The translations under genes and the position numbers were made by a program. This document shows positions 12,361 to 21,920 of a stretch of 64,000 bases of DNA, piece after piece. The stretch comes from Ephemerocybe angulata (lineage: Eukaryota; Basidiomycota; Agaricomycetes; Agaricales; Psathyrellaceae): positions 372,001 to 436,000 of the forward strand of contig JAACJK010000221.1 in the NCBI GenBank assembly GCA_013368325.1, read 5' to 3'. The notes under the pieces are model-generated. The model ran no database searches and was not told the origin of the DNA. It was given only the letters and a program-made list of their open reading frames with translations. Position 1 is the stretch's first letter, and the number at the start of each line of letters is the position of its first letter.

Positions 12361-12786
12361 TTAAGCGCGCTTGTTAATTTCTTGCTGAGCCTCGCCCTTG
12401 TCGCGGCGAACGTTACCTGAAGACATATGAGCAACTTCAGGAATAAGATCGCTATAGGGTACGTACCAGCAGCCTCTTGTGACTTGTCGCCAGTCACTGC
12501 GCCGACGACGGCGTCCTTCTTGCCGACGAGGCGGTCGGCAGTGCCCTCAGCGTAGCCCTTGGCCTGGGCAGCCTTGTACTCGGCTTCGCCAGCGGCGTGC
12601 TCCTCCTTTCCGGAGTTCGTCCATGAGGTGGCACCGGTAACGTTGCCAATGGCTTCAACGACGTTTCCCTTGGTAGAGTGGAATTGACCGCTGGTCTTAC
12701 TGTTAAATCAGAATAGTTAGAAACCTTGTACAGCAAGTTTGGAGAAGCTGCTTGTGAACGTACGAGGGCTCGTTGTAGTTGGACAT
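12361..12786 (-). CDS. CsbD-like stress protein, copy 1
   Basis: Exons 12786-12764, 12699-12467 and 12416-12361 give 103 aa. The protein is small and hydrophilic, with Gly-Lys-Glu-rich repeats ([65 protein letters not shown]). This is the CsbD-like pattern of general stress proteins; fungal members are often annotated as mismatched base pair and cruciform DNA recognition proteins after Ustilago Hmp1. No signal peptide or membrane segment is seen. The paralogue at 13428-13870 has the same intron positions and an identical 233-nt middle exon length. The start is set by the short first exon MSNYNEPS, equivalent to [14 protein letters not shown] in the paralogue. A TATA box (TATATAA on the minus strand, 12878-12884) lies about 92 bp upstream. 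The biochemical role is uncertain. Confidence 0.88.
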
Positions 12787-13427
12787 GTTGATAAGTTGAA
12801 AGTGAACTGATTGTTTGGAAAATTGGGTTGTTGGGTTGGTATCGGTTGATGAGTTTCAAGTCTTGGAATTACCCTCCTTATATACAGGACTGAGGCGGAA
12901 CTCGGGAGAGTATGGAAGCGGCGGGGTGCGCGTCATCGACACATCGACGTCGGCAGGATCACGACTTCGACGGTTCATCCGCAGGTCGGAATGACGAGTG
13001 CTCTCAGGCTTTGGTGCTCCTTGTGACTCAAGGGCTACTCTGCATTGAGTTGGAAGCCAACCATGTCCCCATGATGCTGGCTCCGTCATGGCAACGTCAT
13101 CGACTTGGCCCACCAAGCGCTTGCTTGGGCGTCAATTTCTGGATGACATCATTTCCATAATAGGGACTATGTATTATGACGTCACGCGACGGCAAACACG
13201 GCTCTCCCGACATTCTTGCGTTAGTTCTCAGCCACAGCGGAGTCTCGGACGCGAAGGCCTATTGGAATACGTCATCGTTTGGCTCTGCCAGGAATGCATG
13301 GGCACAGGGGAAGGGTGAAGATATGTATATAAGCTGAGGGAATTACTTCCCCAAAGTACCCATCTTCCACCAACACATCCAACCAACCTATCAAATCAAT
13401 TCTCATCCATTCTACCAACCACTCGAA
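12787..13427. promoter_or_regulatory. Bidirectional promoter between two CsbD-like paralogues
   Basis: The 641 bp separates two divergent, homologous start codons. Each side carries a TATA box about 90-100 bp from its ATG: 12878-12884 (minus strand) and TATATAA at 13326-13332 (plus strand). An AGGGG-type element (ACAGGGGAAGG near 13306) resembles a fungal stress-response element, but a 5-bp match is weak evidence. Shared stress control of both genes is an inference from the layout. Confidence 0.6.
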
Positions 13428-13870
13428 ATGTCCGGCTCTGCATCTAACACTTTCTCCGGCGAGCCTTCGTAAGTTACTCCCAATGATCGTCGCTCGCTTC
13501 ATTTCTCACAAATACATTCCACAACAGTAAGGTCAACGGACAATTCCATTCTACCAAGGGCACCGTTGTTGAGGCCATTGGAAATGCTACTGGCGCCACC
13601 TCATGGACCGACTCTGGAAAGCAGGAGCACGCTGCTGGCGAGGCCGAGTACAACGCCGCGCAGGCCAAGGCTTGGGCCGAGGGCGCTGCTGACCGTGTCG
13701 AAGGCAAGAAGGACAGCATCGTCGGTGCTATCACTGGCGATCGTAGCCAAGAGACTGCCGGTATGTAGCTCAGAGATTTATTGGCTGCTTCGAAATGTTT
13801 CTGACTCGGGCTTCCAGGAAACATCCAACATGACAAAGGAGAGGCCCAGCAGAATCTCAACAAGTTCTAA
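13428..13870 (+). CDS. CsbD-like stress protein, copy 2
   Basis: Exons 13428-13468, 13528-13760 and 13818-13870 give 108 aa. It is the mirror paralogue of the gene at 12361-12786, with the same two introns in the same phases and the same core ([64 protein letters not shown]). The N-terminus differs ([14 protein letters not shown]), being six residues longer, and the C-terminus ends NLNKF rather than EINKRA. The protein is predicted to be soluble, largely disordered or helical, and intracellular. The CsbD-like family is linked to general stress in bacteria and, for a Ustilago member, to binding of unusual DNA structures; which applies here is unknown. A long pyrimidine-rich leader with CAACCAACC words precedes the ATG, suggesting high expression. 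Confidence 0.88.
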
Positions 13871-13997
13871 ATCGCTCGATACCGAACATGTCTTACTACC
13901 ATTGTATTCCTAGTACTACCGTATATCCTAATTGACTGAAGATTTGGCATGAAATGATGATATGTGTGCACTGAAGTGACCCACACCCCAACTCACG

Positions 13998-15717
13998 TTA
14001 GTCGAGTATAACTTCGTCCTTCGTAAACAAGTCGGCCACCTCAGGCCAGCTTAACCCAGGATCGTTCATCACCCAATTGGTTTTGTTGTATTGATTCCCC
14101 CCCTCCGGCGGTGCATCCATCAGCTCAACAATCAGCCCCCCTTCTTCGCCGTCCGATTGGAGCTCAGGGACGCAAACACTGTGGTTAGCTGGCAGGGTAA
14201 AGGCCGCGCGGGTGAGACGCAATACAACCCGTCGCAGACGCGTCTGAGCCTCCGCAGATGTCCGACTTTTAATAAAATCCAGGACAGATGCCTCGAGCCC
14301 GCCTGTAAATCCACAAGGAAGTTCAAGGACAAGGGTATGCAGGCATGGGAGGATGTCTGGTGAGTTAGAGAGCTCGAGGAAAAGCATTGCGAGACGTTCG
14401 CGGACTTCTGAAAATTGATTGTCTGGGGGTTGCGCGGTTATTTCGAGTGTCGTGATTCTGGGTGCACACCTGAAAAGCGCGGTGGTCGGGTCGTCCATTT
14501 CGCATTCCTCGCTGCAGCCCAGGGAGAGCCGTTCAAGGGATGACATGGACTGAATACGGCCCAAGAATCTTTCCGCCAGTCCGTTTTCCCATTGTAGGTT
14601 TGGTTCGAAAATCTGGAGGGATTTCAACTGGCTCAGATCGATGTGGTCAAGGAGGAAAGGGTATGAGTCTGGGGGGTTGCTTGTACAGTCGATGGAGAGA
14701 TGTGTCAAGGTGGGCCAGTGCCACGTATCTTGTTTTGGGGATAAAGTTGACCTTTCCTGGTTGGATGGTACCACAAGATGCATATACCGGAGGTTTGGGC
14801 ATTCCTTCATGTAATTGATGAAGTATTTCCAGCTGGCTGAGCGCACAATGAGATGGGAGAGCTGGGTAATTGGGAGTATAATGGTGGGGTGCCCTTTGGA
14901 CGAGAGCCTATCCACAGCGACACGGCGAAGCTGGGGGCATGTCGAGAAGGCCTTGATAGGCCCCCATTTATCCCATCGGTAGTTTGGAGGCATGATCAGC
15001 TGAATAATTAGATCTTTGAGGAGGGGGAAGCTGCCGGGCTGTAGGGCATAGAGCTGTCCGACGGGTTCGCCACAGAGCGACAGACTGGTGAGTCGTCGGT
15101 GGTCTATACACGAGAGCAGTTTTGGGTGTTCATGGCCACGATAAACGCTCGTGATAAGCTCCAATTGCAATTGCGACGCCTTTGTCATCTCGTGCCATCT
15201 GCCGAAGAACCTCTTTATAGTTGACTCAAAGCCTGCTGAAGTTTGGGAATAGAACTGGAACCGGGGCCCGACGTCTACGGGCTCCTCCATGTCGTCATGA
15301 CTATAAGGCGGGATACGCAGACGTAGGGAGGCCCACAAGAGGGAATATCCCATGGCCACCTCTCTCCATTGCTTGCTGACAAGACACAGCAGCATCGGCG
15401 CGACGCTCTGCCTGATCGATGACGAGGCCCAGAGAACGCGCCTCTCTATGTCGTTAGGTAGAGTACAAAGGAAGATTTCGCGTAGAAGGTCGTCGGAAAT
15501 CCGCCCGATTGGAGATGAGGATAGAACGAGGTCGTCGAGCTGCTGTTTGACTCTCTGTTCCTCGTCTTTGAGCTGGCTGAGTCTGCGCTCGAGGGTTTCG
15601 GCCTCTTTGCGTATCAGACTTAGCTGTTGGCGGTAAACAGCTGCAGTAGGTAGGTGTCCTGAGCCGATATATTAGTTGAATGGTTTGCTTTTTCATCACA
15701 AAAACCTCACCGCCCAT
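13998..15717 (-). CDS. F-box protein with LRR-like repeats
   Basis: My model has exon 1 at 15717-15711 (ATGGGCG) and exon 2 at 15640-13998, giving 549 aa. Exon 1 is only seven nucleotides, so the start is less certain than the rest; the open frame certainly covers residues from the ATG at 15395. An N-terminal coiled coil (RKEAETLERRLSQLKDEEQR) precedes an F-box (SPIGRISDDLLREIFLCTLP..LVSKQWREVAMGYSLLW). The remaining roughly 400 residues are LRR-like, with segments such as LTSLSLCGEP, LSHLIVRS and LERLSLGC. F-box proteins recruit substrates to SCF ubiquitin ligases; large expansions of this type are common in Agaricomycetes. A decayed copy lies at 11584-12256 and a relative at 36120-37775. 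Substrate unknown. Confidence 0.8.
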
Positions 15718-16919
15718 GAGAAGAGGCTTGTCGATGTGGAAAAGTAAGGTTCAAGTTGGCTTGTTGCCTCTTAGATTACAAGCCCCTCCGGATCCTCCTC
15801 GAGTCCTGAAGTCCAGACGTCGGAAGTCTCCGAGTCTGATTGCCTTCTTTTGATCCGAACGTTATCGGCCGGCATTCCGTTTTGAATTACGTCCGATACC
15901 AGCCCGAGTCCCTCACTGTACGCTTTGACTTCAAGCCTCAGTGCCCTCAGGTTGTATCCACTCCTCAATAAGTCTTTCCTAGAGTATCTACCATGGACGC
16001 TATACTCAGAAAGGGTGGCCGTTTAGGTACACGAGTGGCACCGCGGGGAACCCGCCAGAGAGAAAGTCAATTCTGTAGTCCGTTCGACTTCTCTCTTCTC
16101 GACCACTGTATCGTTGCACCAATTCGCGATGCTATCCAAACAAGGGCGACAGCTTGCTGATCTTGGCTGGTTTCTTTTTACGAGTAGGCAGGGGGGCGAA
16201 CCCCGTCATCATCGATGCAGGAGGTCGATGCTTCTGATGGACGTTTTTGTTCTCTCTGGGTGTCCGCCGCATGTTCTAAAGCTCTCCCTCGAGAGAAGAT
16301 GGGAAGATAGTCTCTTGCTTTCTAAGATTGCGTTCCACTTCCCAACGCATTGGTGAGTCGATAACATTCGGAGATGGTAATTCAAAATGTACTGACAACT
16401 TGTTGTAGATGCGTCTCCGCGCGTTCCTGCCCACTGCTTTTCCCGCTATGAAGAAGCTATATCTGAAAGTCCTTTGATATCCGAGGACTGCCAATACTCA
16501 AGCGCACGTCGCTGGTTTTGTTGCGCATATCACTGATGCAATGAGTAGGGCATGCGGCTTAGGATCGCTTCGTTGGCACTGCACTTTGTGCCGCGGTACG
16601 CGATTCCGTCGACCTCTAGCGCCCCATACTAGGAGGCGGGAGGTCTTCTTTCGCGGAACGAGGCGCCACGTGTAGCTGGCAGTTGCTGGACACAGAGATT
16701 CACCTCTTCATCTCAGAGACATAGCAACTAACTTTGGCAGAATGAGTCGCTTCTTGACGTGAGGCTCGGCGATACCCCGACTTCAAGCTATTCGATCGAA
16801 ATCTAGCTCTTTTTTTTCAGGAGTTCGCGCCCTTATTTAAAGGCCGCGTTCTTGGAACCCCACTTCAGACAGCACTCCAGAGCTCCCCCCATTGACCTTC
16901 CACTTTTTCCTGCTTCGGA
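15718..16919. other. Intergenic region with possible gene debris
   Basis: A 65-codon minus-strand frame (15968-15771, LRALRLEVKAYSEGLGLVSD at its start) and short plus-strand frames around 16114-16480 (HVLKLSLERRWEDSLLLSKI, followed by a plausible 50-60 bp intron) look like fragments of LRR-type genes. They do not assemble into a model. A TTATTTAAA box at 16833-16841 lies about 80 bp before the next ATG at 16920. Confidence 0.35.
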
Positions 16920-17453
16920 ATGCGTTCCTCGATGTTGGCGAAATTCCTTACGGCTGCGATACTTCTGCCCTGCCTGCAGACGGTGTCGTCCACGCCCCAG
17001 GCACCGGAACCATCGTCACAGCCCCAATGCGACTACATCTGCCCACCCCTGGACAAGGCAGGGTGGAGGCCAGTTCCGCTCCTGGACCCAAGCCCCACAG
17101 AAATGTTCTGCAGTTATCCAACTGTCATTGGTGAAAACCCCCTGGATTTCTACTGCATCTATTCGAAGGTGTGTTCACTTTCAGGACGCGTCCACTTGAA
17201 ATCGACTGAGTGCATATCGCAGATCGACTCGCACCTTGTGTACGACCACAATGCCGATCTGTGCCAGGACAACGCCGTCTGTGTCACGTTCACGGGCAGG
17301 CGATCTCTGAGGAACGCTGGACGAAGAAATACCCTTCCCAAACGGCGACCGCGTCTATCTCAGTCAAACCCCGCCTCCGACGTCCGTCCAAGCGTTATGA
17401 AGACCCGTGTAACTCTTGGTAAAGAGAAAAAACGCGCTACCAAGACGATTTGA
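16920..17453 (+). CDS. Small secreted cysteine-rich protein
   Basis: The unspliced frame is 177 aa. I favour removal of a 54-bp intron at 17169-17222 (GTGTGT...CGCAG), leaving 159 aa. A signal peptide (MRSSMLAKFLTAAILLPCLQ, cleavage near residue 24) is followed by a Cys-containing core: CDYIC, MFCSYPTVIGENPLDFYCIY, DHNADLCQDNAVC. Spliced, the core has six cysteines; the retained intron would add two. The core resembles small secreted fungal proteins with an FCSYP..GE.P..FYC.Y pattern followed by DNDAGLC-like segments, and the exon junction restores that pattern (YSK|IDSHLVYDHNADLC). The C-terminal roughly 60 residues are basic with several RR/KR sites. Function unknown; it may be an effector-like or cell-wall protein. 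Confidence 0.65.
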   Translation: MRSSMLAKFLTAAILLPCLQTVSSTPQAPEPSSQPQCDYICPPLDKAGWRPVPLLDPSPTEMFCSYPTVIGENPLDFYCIYSKVCSLSGRVHLKSTECISQIDSHLVYDHNADLCQDNAVCVTFTGRRSLRNAGRRNTLPKRRPRLSQSNPASDVRPSVMKTRVTLGKEKKRATKTI

Positions 17454-17832
17454 ACAACCGTAGTCTGCAACGCGCACCACCCTCTGTATCGACACCAAAT
17501 GGATGCCAAATCGACACTCCATATTCAGCATATGTCGTCCTGTTGTGTAGATACCTATGTCTCTGCCTCTTTCTGAGCTTTATGCAATCGCATCTTCTTC
17601 CTTCCCTGCTACATACCTCCCTGTACCATGACTTGATCGGGCGATGACAGGGCAAGATAGGGGCAGAAGTTCCAAAAACAAAATATTGAGGTGGCATGTG
17701 ATCTCGGGATCCAAGCGGCCAGCGCTTCCGGATTCCGAAATCCGAATGCCGGGATTCGCTTTTGCTTTTCTCCCTTCACCACGACTCGAACTTCACCTGC
17801 CTTGACACCAACGACACTAAAGCTAGCACACA
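17454..17832. other. Spacer before SDHAF2
   Basis: Contains the 3' end of the secreted-protein gene and the promoter of SDHAF2. Nothing else recognisable. Confidence 0.4.
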
Positions 17833-18363
17833 ATGTTATCGGTACTCCCCAGAGCACTCATGGGCTCTCGTTCCAGGGCTTGTGCACACATTCGAACCAT
17901 CGCCAGCTCGTCTATCCGTCGTGCGGATCCCTGGCCTCTCCCCCATACCCCGCAACATATTGCTGCGACCCAAACACCGGAAGGGTCGGCGCCTATACCT
18001 CCAATTGTTAGAGTTAACGAGTCGGAGGAGAAACTTAGGGCGCGCCTTGTATATCAGTCGCGGAAACGAGGGACCTTGGAGTCGGATCTGCTGTTGAGCA
18101 CGTTCGCGAGGGACTTTCTCCCAACGATGTCGGTATCTGAACTAAATGAGTATGACAAGGTGTGTAACAACTCGCTGGACATAGGATTGTGGTTGACTGA
18201 TAAAGTATTACAGCTCCTGGACGAAGCTGACTGGGATATCTACTACTGGGCAACGGAGCAGCGAGCGACCCCGGAGCGGTGGGCGAGCACACCTCTGCTC
18301 GCAAAACTCCGTATTCACGTCAAGAACGAAGGCAAAGTCGTCCGGAAAATGCCCGATCTTTAA
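17833..18363 (+). CDS. SDH5: Succinate dehydrogenase assembly factor 2, mitochondrial (Sdh5/SDHAF2)
   Basis: Exons 17833-18159 and 18214-18363 give 158 aa. The 54-bp intron between them keeps frame and has no stop, so an unspliced reading also stays open; only the spliced form gives the family sequence [20 protein letters not shown]. The N-terminal 50 or so residues are Arg/Ser/Ala-rich without acidic residues, as expected for a mitochondrial presequence. The core has the family signature [38 protein letters not shown] and RKMPDL. The protein helps attach FAD covalently to the flavoprotein subunit of succinate dehydrogenase in the matrix and is a single-copy housekeeping gene. Length and motifs are normal. 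Confidence 0.95.
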   Translation: [176 protein letters not shown]

Positions 18364-18820
18364 CTACTTCTGTATCCCCACAACACTGCTTGACAATACA
18401 ACGCTTGCTCAGCACAGCGATCTTAAATGCTACAGGCCTGCCGGACCACAGGGTGTTTTCACCCCAGCCACTTCCCAGGGCTGTGACTATAAATCCGGGC
18501 GACTGTAATCAACAGCCTCCCTTGGCGAGCCACTGAGGCGTGTAGAGATATCCATAGGTAAGTACTGGTTTATCTCATGACGGTCCTCACCTGAGTTGCT
18601 TAAGGTTTAATCCCCTATACTTACCATCGCCACACACTCCACCACTCCCTAAAGCGTGCTTTGCAACGTTCCGATCTAATCACCTTGGTCGAATGGGCAT
18701 ATGTTGAATCGCCTGACGCGTGTTTGCCTCGTGTTTCGGTTGAAAGAATGATGGAGGTACAAAAGCCAAGGCCGGTCATTTCAAGGAAAATCCACATCCT
18801 CCTCTCTTCCCCCTGTCCAA
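18364..18820. other. Spacer before the DUF4246 pair
   Basis: No gene or repeat seen; promoter region of the first DUF4246 gene. Confidence 0.4.
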
Positions 18821-21275
18821 ATGCTGGGCTCGCTCTTCAAAACCGCAATTGGCGCAGTCGACAGCTGGGCAGAACGCAAGCCTGAGAAGCCACCAGTCGA
18901 CTTCTCGACCATACATCCAGTTCCTGGCATCTCAAGATCTTTGGACTACGTTCCGAATAAAGATGACCCCCTTTATCTTGGAAAGTCCCTTCCGACGGCC
19001 TTGCTTCAGGAGGATATTGAGCGAGGGAGCTCTACAAAAGCACTGTGAGCTGCATGACACAACCGGTCTCCGTGAGATGACGCTGATGGGCAGGATCTAG
19101 GCTACCGCTGACCACAATCCGGGAGAGAACAATGCTGCAATACATGAGCGCAATTACCGACAAACCGAACTGGAACAAGAAGGTAACTTCATGAACCCAC
19201 TTTCACTTTCCCTGCTCAATAACGCGTTGGAACGGAATGGCTAGGTTCTAGATTCAAGAGTTATCTACAAATGGCGCGTCGAATACGCGAAGGAGATCCA
19301 GGCGGGCACTCGGCCAATGATCACGAATGGATCGTTCGAGTACTGCATCGCGGAGCTTCAGCACATAGCCAGAAATATCTACTCGCAGCGAAAGGATGGG
19401 GCGCTAGTGGTCTTCAATGGGAATGTGGTCAGGTCAGACGAGGCGGTGTCCAAGTTGAACAAACGTGTTCTCCAGCTAGCCGTGAAGCCATTGGAGCATA
19501 TCCCGAAGCCAGAACGGGACTGGCACCCAGGGTCGAAGAGGACAGCCCTGGATCTCGTTCACCCCAGCATGTTCCCTCTCGTCTACGGCACCAGCAAGAT
19601 CCTCGATGTCGGTGAGAGGGTGGTTGGATTAGATGACTGTGTGGTGCGGTGTGGAGAAGGGAAGGTGGTTAAGTCTGGAGATCTTCCTCCCTCGAACATT
19701 CACGACGCCGCCGAACCGTTTAGCTCGAAGTTTCAATGGCTTCCCTGCGAGGTTGACATATCCGGAGAAAATGCGAAGTACGTCGAACCCAAAATATACC
19801 CATCTACTTATCTCATGGTTCATGATCAGAATCGTGTCCTACATCAACAACGTTCACCCAAAGAAACATGCCGACCTTTACAGTGCCATCGAGAAGATCA
19901 TTGACGTTGCGATTCCGCTTTGGGAGATGAGCTTGGCCCCGTTATTCGACGCTGATTTCCAATTCTCGCCCCGTATAACTGTCGACAAAGTCGAGTATGC
20001 TGACGACACCGCCCCGAGTCCGACGCAAGACGCTCTGGAACCTGGAGATCCCGGGGAAGGAATGCCTCGTTCTCGAACCTCATCGAGTCCATCCATGCCC
20101 GGTGGAGTTGCGGAAGAAGACCCAGAAGCTTTCTGGGACAAGAGACAGAGTATATCCGAGGACCATGAAGAAGAATACGATTACATCGAAGACTATGACG
20201 AGGCTCACGACGAGTCATACGTTGATAGTCGAGCCGGGGACTACACCGACGAAGACGAGTACTCCGACGAGGAGAGCGACAACGAGGAAGACGAGGGACC
20301 GGCCGTCATCCATCCAGAACCCAGGCCCTTCAATCCTAGGAACTTCAAGACGCCGAAATCGATCAGCTTCAAGAAGCTATATGGGAGGCAGAAACGCCCC
20401 CTGCAAATAATCGTCGAAATTGTCAGCGTCGAGCTTACACCCAGGCGCCCTAAATATCCAGGAATGGTTTGGAACCTAGAGGGAAGACAGGTGAGCTCCT
20501 CGGCGTTTATCGTTTAATACGGACTGCATCTCATAACATCGCGCCCACGCAGAACGAGCACATCGTCGCCACTGCTCTTTTCAACTACTCATCTTCGAAT
20601 ATCACCCCATCGCGGCTAGGCTTCAGACAATTCGTCGACGCCGACACCGTCAACGAAATCGATTACGAGCAAGACGAGTACCGGTTTCTGCGACAGCTGT
20701 ATGGTTGTCGGAATGGGGGCGCGGCGGTCCAGAACCTTGGGTCCGTAGAACTCAAGGAAGGACGATTAGTGACATTCCCAAACACTCTTCAGCACCAGAT
20801 ACAACCGTTCAGGATCAATGACCCCAAACGCAAAGGCCACAGGAAGCTGCTTGCTCTGTACCTCGTGGACCCAAATGTCAGGATCATTAGCACGGCGAAC
20901 GTGCCATGTCAACAAATGGAGTGGTGGAGGGAGACGTTGCCGGAGGAAGTTCCTGCAGGCACGACGGGGAACCCGAGGGACAGTGTCAGCTCAGTCGGGG
21001 GAGGAAAGCAGAAACGGCCCGAGGGTCGGGTGCGGTCAGCGCTTAACTCGACGTTGGACAGGGGCTTATCGAAGCTGCCGACCGTGTTGAAGGACCATGT
21101 GTTTGGGCAGGTGAACGGGTTCCCGATGACGAAGATAGACGCGAAGCACATTCGGGTGGATTTGATGAAGGAGAAGAAGAGGTTTGTAAAGGCTCATCAG
21201 AAGGAGCTTTTGAATAGCAACTCGTTTACTTTGCACGAGAACGCTAACACCGGCGAGGATTATGACAGTGAGTGA
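18821..21275 (+). CDS. DUF4246 family protein, copy A
   Basis: Exons 18821-19044, 19101-19182, 19245-19777, 19830-20490 and 20553-21275 give 740 aa. It has the conserved blocks of this fungal family: PVDFSTIHPVPGISRSLDYV near the N-terminus, DWHPGSKRTALDLVHPSMFP, QWLPCEVDISG, SYINNVHPKKHADLYSAIEK, NEHIVATALFNYSSSNI and a C-terminal LQHQIQPF..KGHRKLLALYLVDPNVR..STANVPCQQMEWW. The family has no assigned biochemical role that I know of. The last block (a conserved His, then Arg, in a beta-rich setting) is reminiscent of the distal half of 2-oxoglutarate/iron oxygenases, which is inference only. An insertion at residues about 389-435 is almost wholly Asp/Glu/Tyr/Ser (for example DEDEYSDEESDNEEDEG) and is much shorter in copy B. 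Tandem with copy B, same strand, same five-exon plan. Confidence 0.82.
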
Positions 21276-21920
21276 TATCTAGGCGACCATAATCTTTCAT
21301 AACGTAGAATACTATCTTCAATAATGTCGCAATTGTATGGGGGCGATGCTAAACCCTGGCCAGCTGCTAGAAAGACTTCTGGAGGCTGGTGCAGAATGTG
21401 ATCCTGTTAATTAGGACTGCCCGGATTCTGCCCTGATTCTGCTCATGTTCTGGTGCTTGCCTAAGCAAGCTTGGCTGCGACGTGAAGGGATGACATGTAG
21501 AGGCTCGGCGGCGCCCGCCAGTTTTGAGGCGCCGCTTCGAATGCCGCCGTCGCGACTCGGGGCGACACACCTTTCAAAGTTAATGTTCGAACTCGACTCC
21601 CAATACCGCCTTTTAGAAGTGCGCTCACTGGGCTCCATTTGTTCTGCCCTCTCGGTCATCGCGCATCACACAGGTCCCCACTGACATTCCCTGACGCTCA
21701 CTGCCTTTTGCAGCCGCCTAGTAGCGGCGTCGGGGAGGCGGTGCTCCTTCACTTTTCACAGGAACGTGCAGATTTTGATCATGTCAATGGAGATGGCAGA
21801 GGGAACTATTTCGTCACCCTCATGGCTCAGGCTATCATATAAGAACGACGCTGCTCGAAGGGCAATCCCCACACTTCGCCTTGGATTATCTCCCCTTCCC
21901 GTCGCTTGTGTAGGACCGCC
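21276..21920. other. Spacer between tandem DUF4246 genes
   Basis: Nothing coding is supported. It should contain the promoter of copy B. Confidence 0.4.

Noticed and set aside
12494..12859. 121-codon minus frame across the CsbD-like gene
   Set aside because: It is the wrong frame of the middle exon plus an unspliced intron; the correct frame gives the CsbD-like protein shared with the other copy.
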